This document shows, piece by piece, positions 33,930-43,773 of a stretch of 48,946 nt of DNA. Positions within the stretch are counted from its first letter, which is position 1. Each line of letters begins with the position of its first letter. The stretch is from positions 1-48,946 of the forward strand of contig JASLYC010000010.1 in assembly GCA_030739975.1 (NCBI GenBank), given 5' to 3'. The notes below the pieces were generated by a model. It made no database searches and was not told the DNA's origin. It saw only the letters and a list, made by a program, of their open reading frames with translations. Origin of the DNA: Gammaproteobacteria bacterium. GTDB taxonomy: Bacteria; Pseudomonadota; Gammaproteobacteria; PS1; Pseudothioglobaceae. The translations under genes were made by a program, and so were the position numbers.

Positions 33930-35070
33930 CACTTGACTCCTTTGCAGTAGCTTCACTTTCTTCTATATTTTTCTTATTCATTATGCTATCTTTAATTCTC
34001 TGCAACCCCTCCATAACTCCGCCTGGTAGGAATATAACAATGAGCATAAATAGCAATCCCAAAGTTAAATGCCATCCCTCGCCAACAAATGGCATTGTTA
34101 ACGATGTTAGAAGGCTCTCTCCCCATTGTGGCATAAATGAGAAAAAATTATTTAGTACTGATTCGTTTATTGAAGAAAAAATATTCTCCAAATATTTGAT
34201 TATTCCTACACCAAGTAGAGGCCCATATACTGTGCCAACTCCGCCAAGAATTGTCATTAATATGACCTCTCCAGAGGCTGTCCATTGCATCCTCTCCGCT
34301 CCAGCTAGTGGGTCAGTTACTGCCATTAAGGAGCCTGCCAAACCAGCAAACATGCCAGAAATGACAAATGCAGTAATAAGGTAAGGTCTTGTATCGCTTC
34401 CAATATATTTCATTCTCTTCTGGTTGGACTTTATTCCTTTAAGTTTCATACCAAAAGGTGACCTAAAAATTTTCAAATAAATGAAAAAAGCTAAAATAAG
34501 CATAACCGCACAAAAATAAAATCCTGAATAGCCATTCATTGAAATCCCGAAGAAATCTGTAGAGGGTAGTCCTTCAGGTACTTCTCTAGAGAATGCCACA
34601 TCTATAACTCTTGGGTCATGCATTGTTAATTGCAATCCTGTCTCTCCATTAGTAATTGGCATCAGGACAGAGTATGCAAGGTTATAAAACATCTGGGCAA
34701 ATGCAAGTGTCAGAATAGAGAAATAAATTCCTGACCTTCGTAAACTTACATAGCCTATCCCGGCAGCTATAATTCCAGCCATCAAGATAGAAAAAAACAT
34801 CGCCGGAATGACATTCATAGTTAATAATTTAAAAGACCATACAGCAGTATATGAGCCAACCCCAAGAAAAACTGCATGCCCGAAAGATAGATACCCAGTC
34901 AAACCAAATAAAATATTATAGCCAATAGCAAAGATTCCAAAAATGGCAAATTTTTGTAAAAGGTCAGGATAATTTGCACCAATAGGGTCAAGCCATATTG
35001 GCATAGACAATACTGCTGCAGTAAATATTAACATTGTCGTTGCAATATTTTGTTTTTTAAATATGTTCAT
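33922..35070 (-). CDS. HAAT-family ABC transporter permease (LivM-like)
   Basis: [52 protein letters not shown]. Confidence 0.9.
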   Translation of the reverse strand: MNIFKKQNIATTMLIFTAAVLSMPIWLDPIGANYPDLLQKFAIFGIFAIGYNILFGLTGYLSFGHAVFLGVGSYTAVWSFKLLTMNVIPAMFFSILMAGIIAAGIGYVSLRRSGIYFSILTLAFAQMFYNLAYSVLMPITNGETGLQLTMHDPRVIDVAFSREVPEGLPSTDFFGISMNGYSGFYFCAVMLILAFFIYLKIFRSPFGMKLKGIKSNQKRMKYIGSDTRPYLITAFVISGMFAGLAGSLMAVTDPLAGAERMQWTASGEVILMTILGGVGTVYGPLLGVGIIKYLENIFSSINESVLNNFFSFMPQWGESLLTSLTMPFVGEGWHLTLGLLFMLIVIFLPGGVMEGLQRIKDSIMNKKNIEESEATAKESSDG

Positions 35071-35072
35071 AA

Positions 35073-36089
35073 TTATTCATCCATGACGCCTTTGCGTCCC
35101 ATTAATCCTCTAGGCCTAGTTAATAGAACAATAACTGCAACTAAGTATATGATTATCTGTTCTATTCCAGGTAATATACTGCTTACTGCTGTCATTGCGG
35201 CCAAAGACTGAAGAACTCCGAGAAGGAATCCAGATGCTACAGCACCTCTAAGTGAGCCCATACCCCCAACAACTACTATCACAAATGAAATTACTAAAAA
35301 GTCCATTCCCATATGATAATCTGGAGGCAAAATAGGTGCATACATCGCTCCCGCAACACCTGCAACGATAGCTGCTAATGCAAAAATTATAGTAAACTTT
35401 CTTTGTATATTGATACCTAAAAATCCTACCATTTGTCTATCCGCCATACCAGCACGGACAACCATTCCAAAGGTTGTTAGGTTTAAAAAAGAAAAAACAG
35501 CCGTAATAATTCCAACAGAAGAGATAAGATAAATTATTCTCCACCAAGGATAAACTAAAGTATCTCCAAGGCCTATCCATAAACCAACTTGTGCCGAACC
35601 AGATACAATGTCTGGGGCTGGTGTTGGGATAGGGTTAGCTCCATAGAAATGACGAATAATTTCTTGCAACACAATTGCCAAACCAAAGGTGACTAAGATC
35701 TGTTCTGCGTGCGACCTTTTATAAAAAAACTGTATTAAGCCACGCTCCATTGCAAGTCCAACCAGTAGCATAATAGGCACCGCAAAGAATAATGATAGTG
35801 GAACGGCGTAGTCTATAATTGCTAGGCCCGTATCTCCCATCCATATCTCTAGATATGGTTGCTCTATATATGCATCAAAATATGTAATATTTGGGTCTAA
35901 GATCTTCTTCGAAATTGTGACCACTTTTTGAAAACTGACCGCACAAAATGCGCCGATCAAAAAAAGTGCTCCGTGAGCAAAATTTACTACACCGAGCGTA
36001 CCAAATACAAGCGTCAAACCTAGCGCAATAAGGGCATATGCAGCACCCTTGTCTAGGCCGTTTAGTAATTGAATTAAAATTGCATCCAT
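35073..36089 (-). CDS. HAAT-family ABC transporter permease (LivH-like)
   Basis: [58 protein letters not shown]. Confidence 0.9.
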   Translation of the reverse strand: MDAILIQLLNGLDKGAAYALIALGLTLVFGTLGVVNFAHGALFLIGAFCAVSFQKVVTISKKILDPNITYFDAYIEQPYLEIWMGDTGLAIIDYAVPLSLFFAVPIMLLVGLAMERGLIQFFYKRSHAEQILVTFGLAIVLQEIIRHFYGANPIPTPAPDIVSGSAQVGLWIGLGDTLVYPWWRIIYLISSVGIITAVFSFLNLTTFGMVVRAGMADRQMVGFLGINIQRKFTIIFALAAIVAGVAGAMYAPILPPDYHMGMDFLVISFVIVVVGGMGSLRGAVASGFLLGVLQSLAAMTAVSSILPGIEQIIIYLVAVIVLLTRPRGLMGRKGVMDE

Positions 36090-36125
36090 GATAAATATGT
36101 ATTAACGAAATAACAATAACAAAAA

Positions 36126-36155
36126 ATGCTGGTCGCGATTTCTCGGGACCAGCAT
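36126..36155 (-). terminator. Intra-operon hairpin (attenuator or mRNA 3' stabiliser) between SBP and permease genes
   Basis: Minus strand: ATGCTGGTC-C-CGA-GAAA-TCG-C-GACCAGCAT followed by TTTTT. Confidence 0.8.
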
Positions 36156-36170
36156 AAAGTATATATCAAA

Positions 36171-37511
36171 CTATACTTTGTATGGACCTAGTTCACCACC
36201 AAAGATAGATGCATCGTACTCAACATCGGCACGAGGAACTTCTTTAACAATGTCAAGCAAGTCGTAAGAACTTGTAGGGTTTTGGTTACCACGCACAACA
36301 AGAACATTCTTGAAGCACTGGTGGTCTTCAGCGCGATACTCTGTTGCACCGTTACCCATACCATCAAACTCAAACCCTTCAAGCTGTCTAATAACTTCAG
36401 GCGGATAGAAGGTTCCTGCATTTTCACATGCATTAGCGTAAAGTAAAGTTTGCACGTAACAAGTCTGAGCTGCCATTGAAGGTGGGAATCCGTATTCCTT
36501 ACCAAAAGACCTAACGAAAGCCTTAGAGCCTTCATCCTGTAACTGCCAGTCCCAGTTTGCAGTACCAAGAATACCTTTCAGGTTATCTCCAGCACCTTGA
36601 GCCATCAAACGAGAGTATAGAGGTACGATGATCTCAAAATTCTTTCCTTCAACTTGCTTATCACGTAAACCAAACTGAACTGCCTGAGTTAGTGAGTTAA
36701 TCATATCCTTACCGTAGTGGTTAAGAATAAGCGTATCCGCACCAGAATTCAATACAGGCGTAATGAATTGTGAAAAGTCTCCTGCACCAACCGGGGTTCT
36801 AACTTTTGCAGTTGTTGACCATCCTAAGCCTTCAGTAGTTTCTTGAATAGATTGCTCTTGAGTCCATCCCCATGTATAGTCAGCTGTTAAATGGTAAGCC
36901 TTGCGTTCAGTACCCATCTCATCCTTTAATACTGGACCTAAAGCAGAACCAGACATCTTAGCATTAAAGAAGTGACGGAAACCATAACGACGCTTATCTT
37001 TACCTGTAGTATCGTTAGAGTGTGTTAATCCAGCCATAAATACAACGCCAAGCTCTTGAGCTAAACCTTGAACAGCAATAGCTACACCAGATGAAGAGCC
37101 TCCAGAGAACATAATGACGCCATCTTTCTCAATCATACGTTTTGCCGATGCACGTGCTGCATCAGATTTGGTCTGTGTATCACCAGTTACGTAAGTAACC
37201 TTTTTACCTAGAATACCATTGCCACGAAGATTCATTGGCTTCATAGTATTCATCATGCCGCCATCACCCTCACCATTTAAATGCTTAACAGCCAATTTGA
37301 ACGCTCTTAATTCATCAGCGCCCTCGTCAGCGTATGCGCCTGTCTGTGGGACATTAAATCCTAAAGTAACACTAGATTTGTAGCCAGGATCATTAGTGAA
37401 ATTTGCAGCATATGCGCCCTTAGAGAAAACCATAGGTGCAACGGAAATAGCTGCTCCAGTCTTAATAGCTTGTCTACGGGTTATAATGTTTTTATTTGAT
37501 TTATCCTTCAT
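36171..37511 (-). CDS. HAAT-family ABC transporter substrate-binding protein with Tat signal
   Basis: N-terminus ITRRQAIKTGAAISVAPMVFSKGAYA; VTLGFNVPQTGAYADEGADELRAFKLAV; periplasmic binding protein fold type I features. Confidence 0.88.
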   Translation of the reverse strand: MKDKSNKNIITRRQAIKTGAAISVAPMVFSKGAYAANFTNDPGYKSSVTLGFNVPQTGAYADEGADELRAFKLAVKHLNGEGDGGMMNTMKPMNLRGNGILGKKVTYVTGDTQTKSDAARASAKRMIEKDGVIMFSGGSSSGVAIAVQGLAQELGVVFMAGLTHSNDTTGKDKRRYGFRHFFNAKMSGSALGPVLKDEMGTERKAYHLTADYTWGWTQEQSIQETTEGLGWSTTAKVRTPVGAGDFSQFITPVLNSGADTLILNHYGKDMINSLTQAVQFGLRDKQVEGKNFEIIVPLYSRLMAQGAGDNLKGILGTANWDWQLQDEGSKAFVRSFGKEYGFPPSMAAQTCYVQTLLYANACENAGTFYPPEVIRQLEGFEFDGMGNGATEYRAEDHQCFKNVLVVRGNQNPTSSYDLLDIVKEVPRADVEYDASIFGGELGPYKV

Positions 37512-37690
37512 TGTTTTACTCTCCTTTATTAAAAGATTTGTTTACTAACTAAACGAAAAAAAACTCTTACTAGTTAATAGATACAATAACCTTACTAATG
37601 GTGAGTTTTTTAAGTTCGTGACATCAAATAATACAGTAATGAAAAAAAAATAGTTTCATATTATGATTTTGTTTCAAAATATGAATGTAC

Positions 37691-37705
37691 GGTTCAGATT
37701 GAACC
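37691..37705. promoter_or_regulatory. Short palindrome upstream of the SBP gene, possible operator
   Basis: GGTTCA-GAT-TGAACC perfect inverted repeat, about 180 bp upstream of the SBP start. Confidence 0.35.
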
Positions 37706-37867
37706 TAATTGATTATTCAAAGCAAAACTTCACTATTTGGAATTATGTGTGAAGTAAACTATTGATTTTTAAGAAAAAAAATATACTATAAAGAATGTAA
37801 ATTAATAAAAATAAATACCTAATATTAGTAATAAAAGATAAATACTAATTGTCTTTACATTATAATT

Positions 37868-38434
37868 TTATCTCTTGATCTTGCTCAAAACTTCTCTCAA
37901 ACCTTTCTTGTTGGCAAATATTTCTTCCCTACTTAGGCCTTCCATTTCGTGAGGGAAGATTAGCCAGTCATCGGTCTCATGTAGATAATAATCTGGAACA
38001 ATTTTAGTTCTGTTTTTGTTTGGCTTGTACCATGGAACGGCAATACGAATATCATTGGGTGTGTTTTTTCTTGACTTTAACTTTAAGGTATCAATGATGG
38101 CCTGAACGCTCTTTCCAGAATCTAATACATCGTCAACCAATAACAACCTGTCTTCAGCATTAATGTTTCGAATAAGATAACTTAGGCCATGGATACGAAC
38201 TGACTTTTTTTGTTTATTAAGGCCTTGATATGATGAAGTTCTAATGGAGATATGATCGGTATCATTGCCAAGATAAGACAATATCTCTTGAATTGCAATG
38301 CCTACAGGAGTCCCACCTCGCCAAACACCTACAATAAAGTCTGGCCTAAAGCCACTATTATGAATTTGAACTCCAAGCTTAAAAGAATCCGACAAAAGCT
38401 CATTTGCACTTATGTAAATTTTATCTATAGGCAT
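37868..38434 (-). CDS. Purine phosphoribosyltransferase-like protein
   Basis: FIVGVWRGGTPVGIAIQEIL, DRLLLVDDVLDSGKSVQAIIDTL (PRPP-binding motif). Confidence 0.85.
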   Translation of the reverse strand: MPIDKIYISANELLSDSFKLGVQIHNSGFRPDFIVGVWRGGTPVGIAIQEILSYLGNDTDHISIRTSSYQGLNKQKKSVRIHGLSYLIRNINAEDRLLLVDDVLDSGKSVQAIIDTLKLKSRKNTPNDIRIAVPWYKPNKNRTKIVPDYYLHETDDWLIFPHEMEGLSREEIFANKKGLREVLSKIKR

Positions 38435-38736
38435 AGCAAATTATACGAAAAGAAATAATTCGCTATTATACTAACAATATATGTGAACTTTTCAACATAG
38501 ATATAACACAAATATAATCGATACCATAAAGTGAAATATCATTCTCACGGAATGAACAAAATAACAAATTAAATTGACGTGGCTTATAACAGGGTGTGTC
38601 TTATGTTCTATTGTTTGTAATAATCTTACTTTTAGATGATATTTACAAATAATTCCTAAAAGAACATTCGCATGGCTATATCTTGTCTTGTGATTGGATG
38701 GTTCTTTTATTTAATTAATACTAAAGGAGAATATTT

Positions 38737-38847
38737 ATGGATCGTAGAAAATTTATTCAAGGTGCGGCAGCTGGTGGTGCAGTAGCAGCATCAACTCTAT
38801 CTGCACCGGCTATTGCTGGTAGCAAAGATATATCTTTAGCTTTTTAA
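38737..38847 (+). pseudogene. 36-codon remnant: Tat signal peptide of a lost secreted protein
   Basis: Hand translation MDRRKFIQGAAAGGAVAASTLSAPAIAGSKDISLAF*, preceded by an AAAGGAG Shine-Dalgarno; no mature domain follows before the convergent gene. Confidence 0.75.
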
Positions 38848-38874
38848 ACCCTTAAATAAAGTTTTTTCAAACAC

Positions 38875-39540
38875 TTAACTAAAGTATTTGACAATCTCTT
38901 CTAGAGGCTCTCTTGTTGTTCTGTAGCTGTTGACTTTGTGTGACTTGTCCTCATAACCAAGAGACATTCCGCAAACTAATACCTGTCCATCAGAATAACC
39001 TAGCTCACTTTTTACAATCTCAGGGTATTCTGCCAGTGCAGCCTGAGGGCATGTTGCAAGTCCTTCTGCAACAGCTGCTAGCATTATCGACTGAAGGAAC
39101 ATGCCATAATCTAGATAAGAACCTTTTTCCATAACATTGTCAATAAAAAATAGCAACATTACAGGTGCATCAAAGGCCCGGTAATTAGAGGCCCACTGAT
39201 CTAACTGTCTCTGCTTGTCTTCTCTTTGTATCTCAAGTGTCGAGTACATGAGTAGACCGCAATCTTTCCTTCTTTGTTTGTATTTTTCTTCCCACTCTTT
39301 AGGGTAGTACTGATAGTCCATAGAGCCCTTGTTGCCAGACCTAAAAGTATCCTCCATCTTCTTTTCAATATTTTTTTTACTTTCTCCAGTAATAACAGCT
39401 ACCTGCCATGGCTGGGTATTTACTCCTGATGGTGCAGTTTTAGCCTGTTCTAATATATTGTTAATAATCTCAACTGGAACTTCTTTATCCAAAAAGGCAC
39501 GGGTTGATTTGCGACTTAATAAAGCTTTTTCTACGTTCAT
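38875..39540 (-). CDS. Nitroreductase family protein
   Basis: ALLSRKSTRAFLDKEVPVEIINNILEQAKTAPSGVNTQPWQVAVITG; QSIMLAAVAEGLATCPQAAL. Confidence 0.88.
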   Translation of the reverse strand: MNVEKALLSRKSTRAFLDKEVPVEIINNILEQAKTAPSGVNTQPWQVAVITGESKKNIEKKMEDTFRSGNKGSMDYQYYPKEWEEKYKQRRKDCGLLMYSTLEIQREDKQRQLDQWASNYRAFDAPVMLLFFIDNVMEKGSYLDYGMFLQSIMLAAVAEGLATCPQAALAEYPEIVKSELGYSDGQVLVCGMSLGYEDKSHKVNSYRTTREPLEEIVKYFS

Positions 39541-41417
39541 TATCTTTTTCCTATTTGTTCTTTTACTTCATCTAAAATTGCTGGATCATCTATAGTAGAT
39601 GGCACAACATATTCCTCTCCATCGACAATCTGTCTCATGGTTTTTCTTAATATTTTTCCTGATCTAGTTTTTGGCAGCCTTTCTACAATTATTGTTTCCT
39701 TGTAACAAGCTAGAGGGCCAATCTTATCTCTGATTAATTTGACAAGGCTTTTTTGTGTATCGGCATTAGATTCTGTGACTCCTGATTTTAGTATTGCAAA
39801 GCCTAGTGGCACCTGACCCTTAAGATTGTCATTAATACCTACAACTGCACACTCAGCAATAGAATCATGTGATCCAATAATTTCCTCTATCTCTCCTGTT
39901 GATAGTCTATGTCCAGAAACATTGATTACATCATCGGTACGACCCATAACAAACAAATATCCATCATCATCAAAATATCCTCCATCACCGCTAACATAGT
40001 ATCCCGGGAAGGTTTCTAGATACCCCGACTTAAACCTGTCTAGGTCTCCCCATATAGTTGCAAGACAGCTTGGAGGTAGTGGCAACTTAATGCTAATATT
40101 TCCTTGTTCATTTCTTCCTAGCTCTTTACCGTTATCATCAATAATGTGTATATCGAATCCAGGTGCAGGAACTGTTGCTGAACCCGGCTTGATAGGCATT
40201 CTTTCTATGCCTGTCATGTTTGATGCGATAGCCCATCCGGTTTCGGTTTGCCACCAATTATCTATAACAGGAATATTCAAATTGTTCGACAACCATTCAT
40301 ATGTTGGAGGGTCTAGCCTTTCACCAGCTGCAAATAAGTTTTTCAGTGAGCTCACGTCATAATTCTTTATTAGTTCTCCGTTAGGGTCTTCTTTTTTAAT
40401 AGCCCTATATGCAGTTGGTGCTGTAAATATAGATTTAACTTTATACTCAGAAATAACTCTCCAAAAGGCGCCAGCGTCTGGAGTCATTATTGGCTTACCT
40501 TCAAACAATATAGTCGTACAGCCTTGGATAAGTGGTGCGTAAACGATGTAGGAATGACCAACAACCCACCCCACATCAGAAGCTGCCCAATATACATCTC
40601 CTGGGTTTGTATCATAAATTGCGCTCATACTGTACTTCATTGCTACTGCATGACCACCATTCTCTCTAACTATACCTTTTGGTTTGCCAGTTGTACCAGA
40701 TGTGTAAAGTATATAAAGTGGGTCATCTCCTCTTACTTTGACGCAATCAGCTTCGCTTGCAATTTTACAAGCGCTTTCCCAGTCAATATCTCTGCCATCT
40801 ATCATGCTAGATTGAGACTGCTCTCGTTGATAAATAATGCATTTATTGACTTTATGTTTGGCAAGCTCAATAGCACCATCTAGAAGTGGCTTATATTCAA
40901 TAACCCTATTAATTTCAATTCCACAGGAAGCGCTAAGTATGAGTTTTGGCTTTGCATCATCAATTCTTACTGCTAATTCTGGAGAGGCGAAACCGCCAAA
41001 TACCACTGAATGGATTGCACCTAGTCTGGCACACGCTAACATAGCAAAAACAGATTCAGGAATCATTGGCATATAAATTATTACCCTGTCCCCTTTTTCT
41101 ACGCCCTGCGCCTTTATCATGCCGGCACATTTTGCAACCTCTTTCCTTAGCTCGCTGTATGTATAACTCTTTTTAGTATCTGTAACAGGTGAATCGTATA
41201 TGATTGCAGTTTGCTCACCGCGGCCATTGTTTACATGGTAATCAACTGCCATGTGACAGGTATTCATTTTGCCATCTGAAAACCAATGATTGATTCCTTC
41301 TGAGTCCTGAGATAATATTTTTTGTGGAAAATCAAACCATTCAAGATCTTTGGCTTTTTCGCTCCAGAATAATGCTGGATGGTCTATAGACTGCTTATAT
41401 TCGCTAATATATGACAT
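39540..41417 (-). CDS. prpE: Acyl-CoA synthetase, propionyl-CoA synthetase-like
   Basis: YTSGTTGKPKGIVRENGGHAVAMKYSM, NWWQTETGWAI, GRTDDVINVSGHRLSTGEIEE, KTRSGKILRKTMRQI. Confidence 0.85.
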   Translation of the reverse strand: MSYISEYKQSIDHPALFWSEKAKDLEWFDFPQKILSQDSEGINHWFSDGKMNTCHMAVDYHVNNGRGEQTAIIYDSPVTDTKKSYTYSELRKEVAKCAGMIKAQGVEKGDRVIIYMPMIPESVFAMLACARLGAIHSVVFGGFASPELAVRIDDAKPKLILSASCGIEINRVIEYKPLLDGAIELAKHKVNKCIIYQREQSQSSMIDGRDIDWESACKIASEADCVKVRGDDPLYILYTSGTTGKPKGIVRENGGHAVAMKYSMSAIYDTNPGDVYWAASDVGWVVGHSYIVYAPLIQGCTTILFEGKPIMTPDAGAFWRVISEYKVKSIFTAPTAYRAIKKEDPNGELIKNYDVSSLKNLFAAGERLDPPTYEWLSNNLNIPVIDNWWQTETGWAIASNMTGIERMPIKPGSATVPAPGFDIHIIDDNGKELGRNEQGNISIKLPLPPSCLATIWGDLDRFKSGYLETFPGYYVSGDGGYFDDDGYLFVMGRTDDVINVSGHRLSTGEIEEIIGSHDSIAECAVVGINDNLKGQVPLGFAILKSGVTESNADTQKSLVKLIRDKIGPLACYKETIIVERLPKTRSGKILRKTMRQIVDGEEYVVPSTIDDPAILDEVKEQIGKR

Positions 41418-41533
41418 AACTTATTTAAGAAAAAATTATCGAATTTAAATTCTACCATAAGTTTATTTTAACTCGTCGAATGAGAGCTATTATTTCACTA
41501 TATGAAAATATATAATTAACAAAATAGAAAAAA

Positions 41534-42826
41534 TTAATAGTGGTAGTTTAGCTCTATCCCGACCCTCTCATATCCATCTAAAATGCTAAATTCTCTGTCT
41601 GAACTTGCAATAATTTTGGTCCCATTAATTGACGAAGACCACTGATCACTAATATCCCAATCAATGCCAGTTGATAGTAATTTCATATCACCATTAGAGG
41701 TAGAGGATGCCAAAATATTCCACTTATAGTCACTGTTATCAAAAGTATCATTAACGCTCAAAGAGTAACTTAAGTTGTGCCGCCTTGTGCTAACATTTTG
41801 AGTCAGGGTTGGTGTTAAAAAATCTGAATAATAATCAACTAAATGTTTTGAGTTAATTGTAAATAGCCATTGCCTGTCTTCTTTTTGCCTATCTAGAGCA
41901 ATACCCCAATCAATTCTATCAACACTTACAAGACTGCCTGAACGATTATGCTTTAGATTATTTTTATATGCAATGTCATATTTAATTAAGTAGCCTTCTA
42001 TAGCCTGATTGGCACTATAACCCAGCAACTGATAAGGGTGCGCTTTACTATCGCCATTGGCGATATCTTTTAGTGCGCTGTTTGGCACTAACCTTGCTAA
42101 GTATATTGAGCTATCTCCAACATCATCTTTCAGGTCAAATCTCAGACCAAATTCTGAGTTAGACTTGTCATTCAAGTTAACGTTTGCAATCTTTGTGATG
42201 TTTGGACTTTGATTATAAAACAAACTCAGGTTTGAGTTGTTCCAATAACGAGTGGTGCTTATTAACCACTGCGATTCTGGTATTGGATCAGTCAAGCTAG
42301 CAATTGGATTTATAACATCTAGGGGTCCGCCCTCAATCTCGCCCCACCCGATTGTGTATTTTCCGAGTTTAGTGCTCCATTTTTCTGAGCTGAACTGTGT
42401 AAATGCACGCTCAACTTCAATGTCGCTAATTTCTGTAGCATAACTTGAATCATTTGGCCAATAGCGCTTAGCATTTATTTGTAGTTCGCCATAACCTGAC
42501 CTTGGCAATAAGCCTTTAATATCCAGTGTCAGTTCAGTCCTTTGTTTTGTTGTTTCCCAGTTATCTGCAGGATTAACTGACAATTTATGTGACAACTTAA
42601 CCCCTAGACCAGGATACTTATTATTGTTAGTCTCTTCAGCTTCAAAGACGTCGTCACTGTCACTATAACTATCTAGCTCCTGCTCAACAGAGTCAAAAGA
42701 CAATTCATCTTTAAATAAAGATTCTTCTGCCATGACTGTTGGGACACTAAAAAAGTAATATAAAAAAAATAAACTGGCAACACCACTAGCGCATACTTCA
42801 CATTTTTTATACTTAAGTTGTGACAT
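41534..42826 (-). CDS. Predicted outer-membrane beta-barrel protein (DUF1302-like)
   Basis: Signal-like N-terminus, alternating amphipathic strands, terminal aromatic residue (VGIELNYHY); gene neighbourhood. Confidence 0.6.
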   Translation of the reverse strand: MSQLKYKKCEVCASGVASLFFLYYFFSVPTVMAEESLFKDELSFDSVEQELDSYSDSDDVFEAEETNNNKYPGLGVKLSHKLSVNPADNWETTKQRTELTLDIKGLLPRSGYGELQINAKRYWPNDSSYATEISDIEVERAFTQFSSEKWSTKLGKYTIGWGEIEGGPLDVINPIASLTDPIPESQWLISTTRYWNNSNLSLFYNQSPNITKIANVNLNDKSNSEFGLRFDLKDDVGDSSIYLARLVPNSALKDIANGDSKAHPYQLLGYSANQAIEGYLIKYDIAYKNNLKHNRSGSLVSVDRIDWGIALDRQKEDRQWLFTINSKHLVDYYSDFLTPTLTQNVSTRRHNLSYSLSVNDTFDNSDYKWNILASSTSNGDMKLLSTGIDWDISDQWSSSINGTKIIASSDREFSILDGYERVGIELNYHY

Positions 42827-42852
42827 CGTGTTATTTCTAGTTCATGTAAAGC

Positions 42853-43773
42853 TTATTTGGTTTGCCCTCTAAGGTCGATTAAATATTTCTCACGAAATGC
42901 TTGGTCAGTTAAGGCTCTTTGGGTTAAAAAGGAAGGCTCAATGTTAATATTAAAGTTTATTGCTTCAATTTTCATGTTAGTTAATCTCTGAGTTACCAAG
43001 TTCATGAAAGTTAAACTACGCGACATCCATATATCGTTTATTTTTTCAACTTTACCTGCATCTAGTTGCTTTATTGGTTTTTTGTTTTTGTCAAACATTT
43101 GCATCTTTAGAGTTATAAATCTATCAAGGTCAATCCATGACCTAGTTTTGCCGTAACGACTTTTGTTTAATCTATGTGGCTTCGGTGTTGACTCAATAAT
43201 AGCAACACTACGACCTCTAAACTTGCCTTCACCTAAAATTTTATAACTATAGTCATCTAGTTTCCCGGTTTCCTGATCCTCTATAGTTATTTCAGTACCA
43301 AACAGGCTTGCTGATTCTGTTTCTTCATCATCATTACTGCTCGTACTCATACGTTTAACTTTGCCCAAAGCAGAAAGATAAATCCAAGTTTCATTATCTC
43401 TGTCACTATCATCATAAGTAAAAGAAAGCATGCCGATACCTCTCTCGTTTGCTGGCTCTAAAATAATTGCTATTGACTTAACATCTTTATTATTGAGCCC
43501 AGTATTTACTTGAGCACTTTCAACAACCTTTATTCTAGCTTTTTTTGCACATTTTAATTTACCGCTGCTGATTCCGTATTTACAGGTAGTTAGAATTATT
43601 TTAGTAAATGCTGAGTCGGTAGTTTTGCGACGTGATTCATCGGCAAGTTCAGCTATCTCGCGAGCACTTAAATTTGTTTTTGCATTAACATCTATACTAG
43701 TAATAATTAATACAAACACCAATAAAATTGGTGTCGCTAAACTATATATATATTTGCTTGATAAAGGACCCAT
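42853..43773 (-). CDS. LolA-like outer membrane lipoprotein-sorting protein family
   Basis: LSFTYDDSDRDNETWIYLSALGKVKRMSTSSNDDEETESASLFGTEITIEDQE; RSWIDLDRFITLKMQMFD; next to an RND gene. Confidence 0.72.
   Translation of the reverse strand: MGPLSSKYIYSLATPILLVFVLIITSIDVNAKTNLSAREIAELADESRRKTTDSAFTKIILTTCKYGISSGKLKCAKKARIKVVESAQVNTGLNNKDVKSIAIILEPANERGIGMLSFTYDDSDRDNETWIYLSALGKVKRMSTSSNDDEETESASLFGTEITIEDQETGKLDDYSYKILGEGKFRGRSVAIIESTPKPHRLNKSRYGKTRSWIDLDRFITLKMQMFDKNKKPIKQLDAGKVEKINDIWMSRSLTFMNLVTQRLTNMKIEAINFNINIEPSFLTQRALTDQAFREKYLIDLRGQTK

Noticed and set aside
36188-36568. 126-aa ORF overlapping the SBP gene in another frame
   Set aside because: Entirely within the SBP coding region, no motif, no independent support.
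32407-37511. Calling the ABC operon a urea transporter (urtABCDE)
   Set aside because: The five-gene layout fits, but the SBP is not clearly UrtA-like and no urease genes are present, so substrate is left open.
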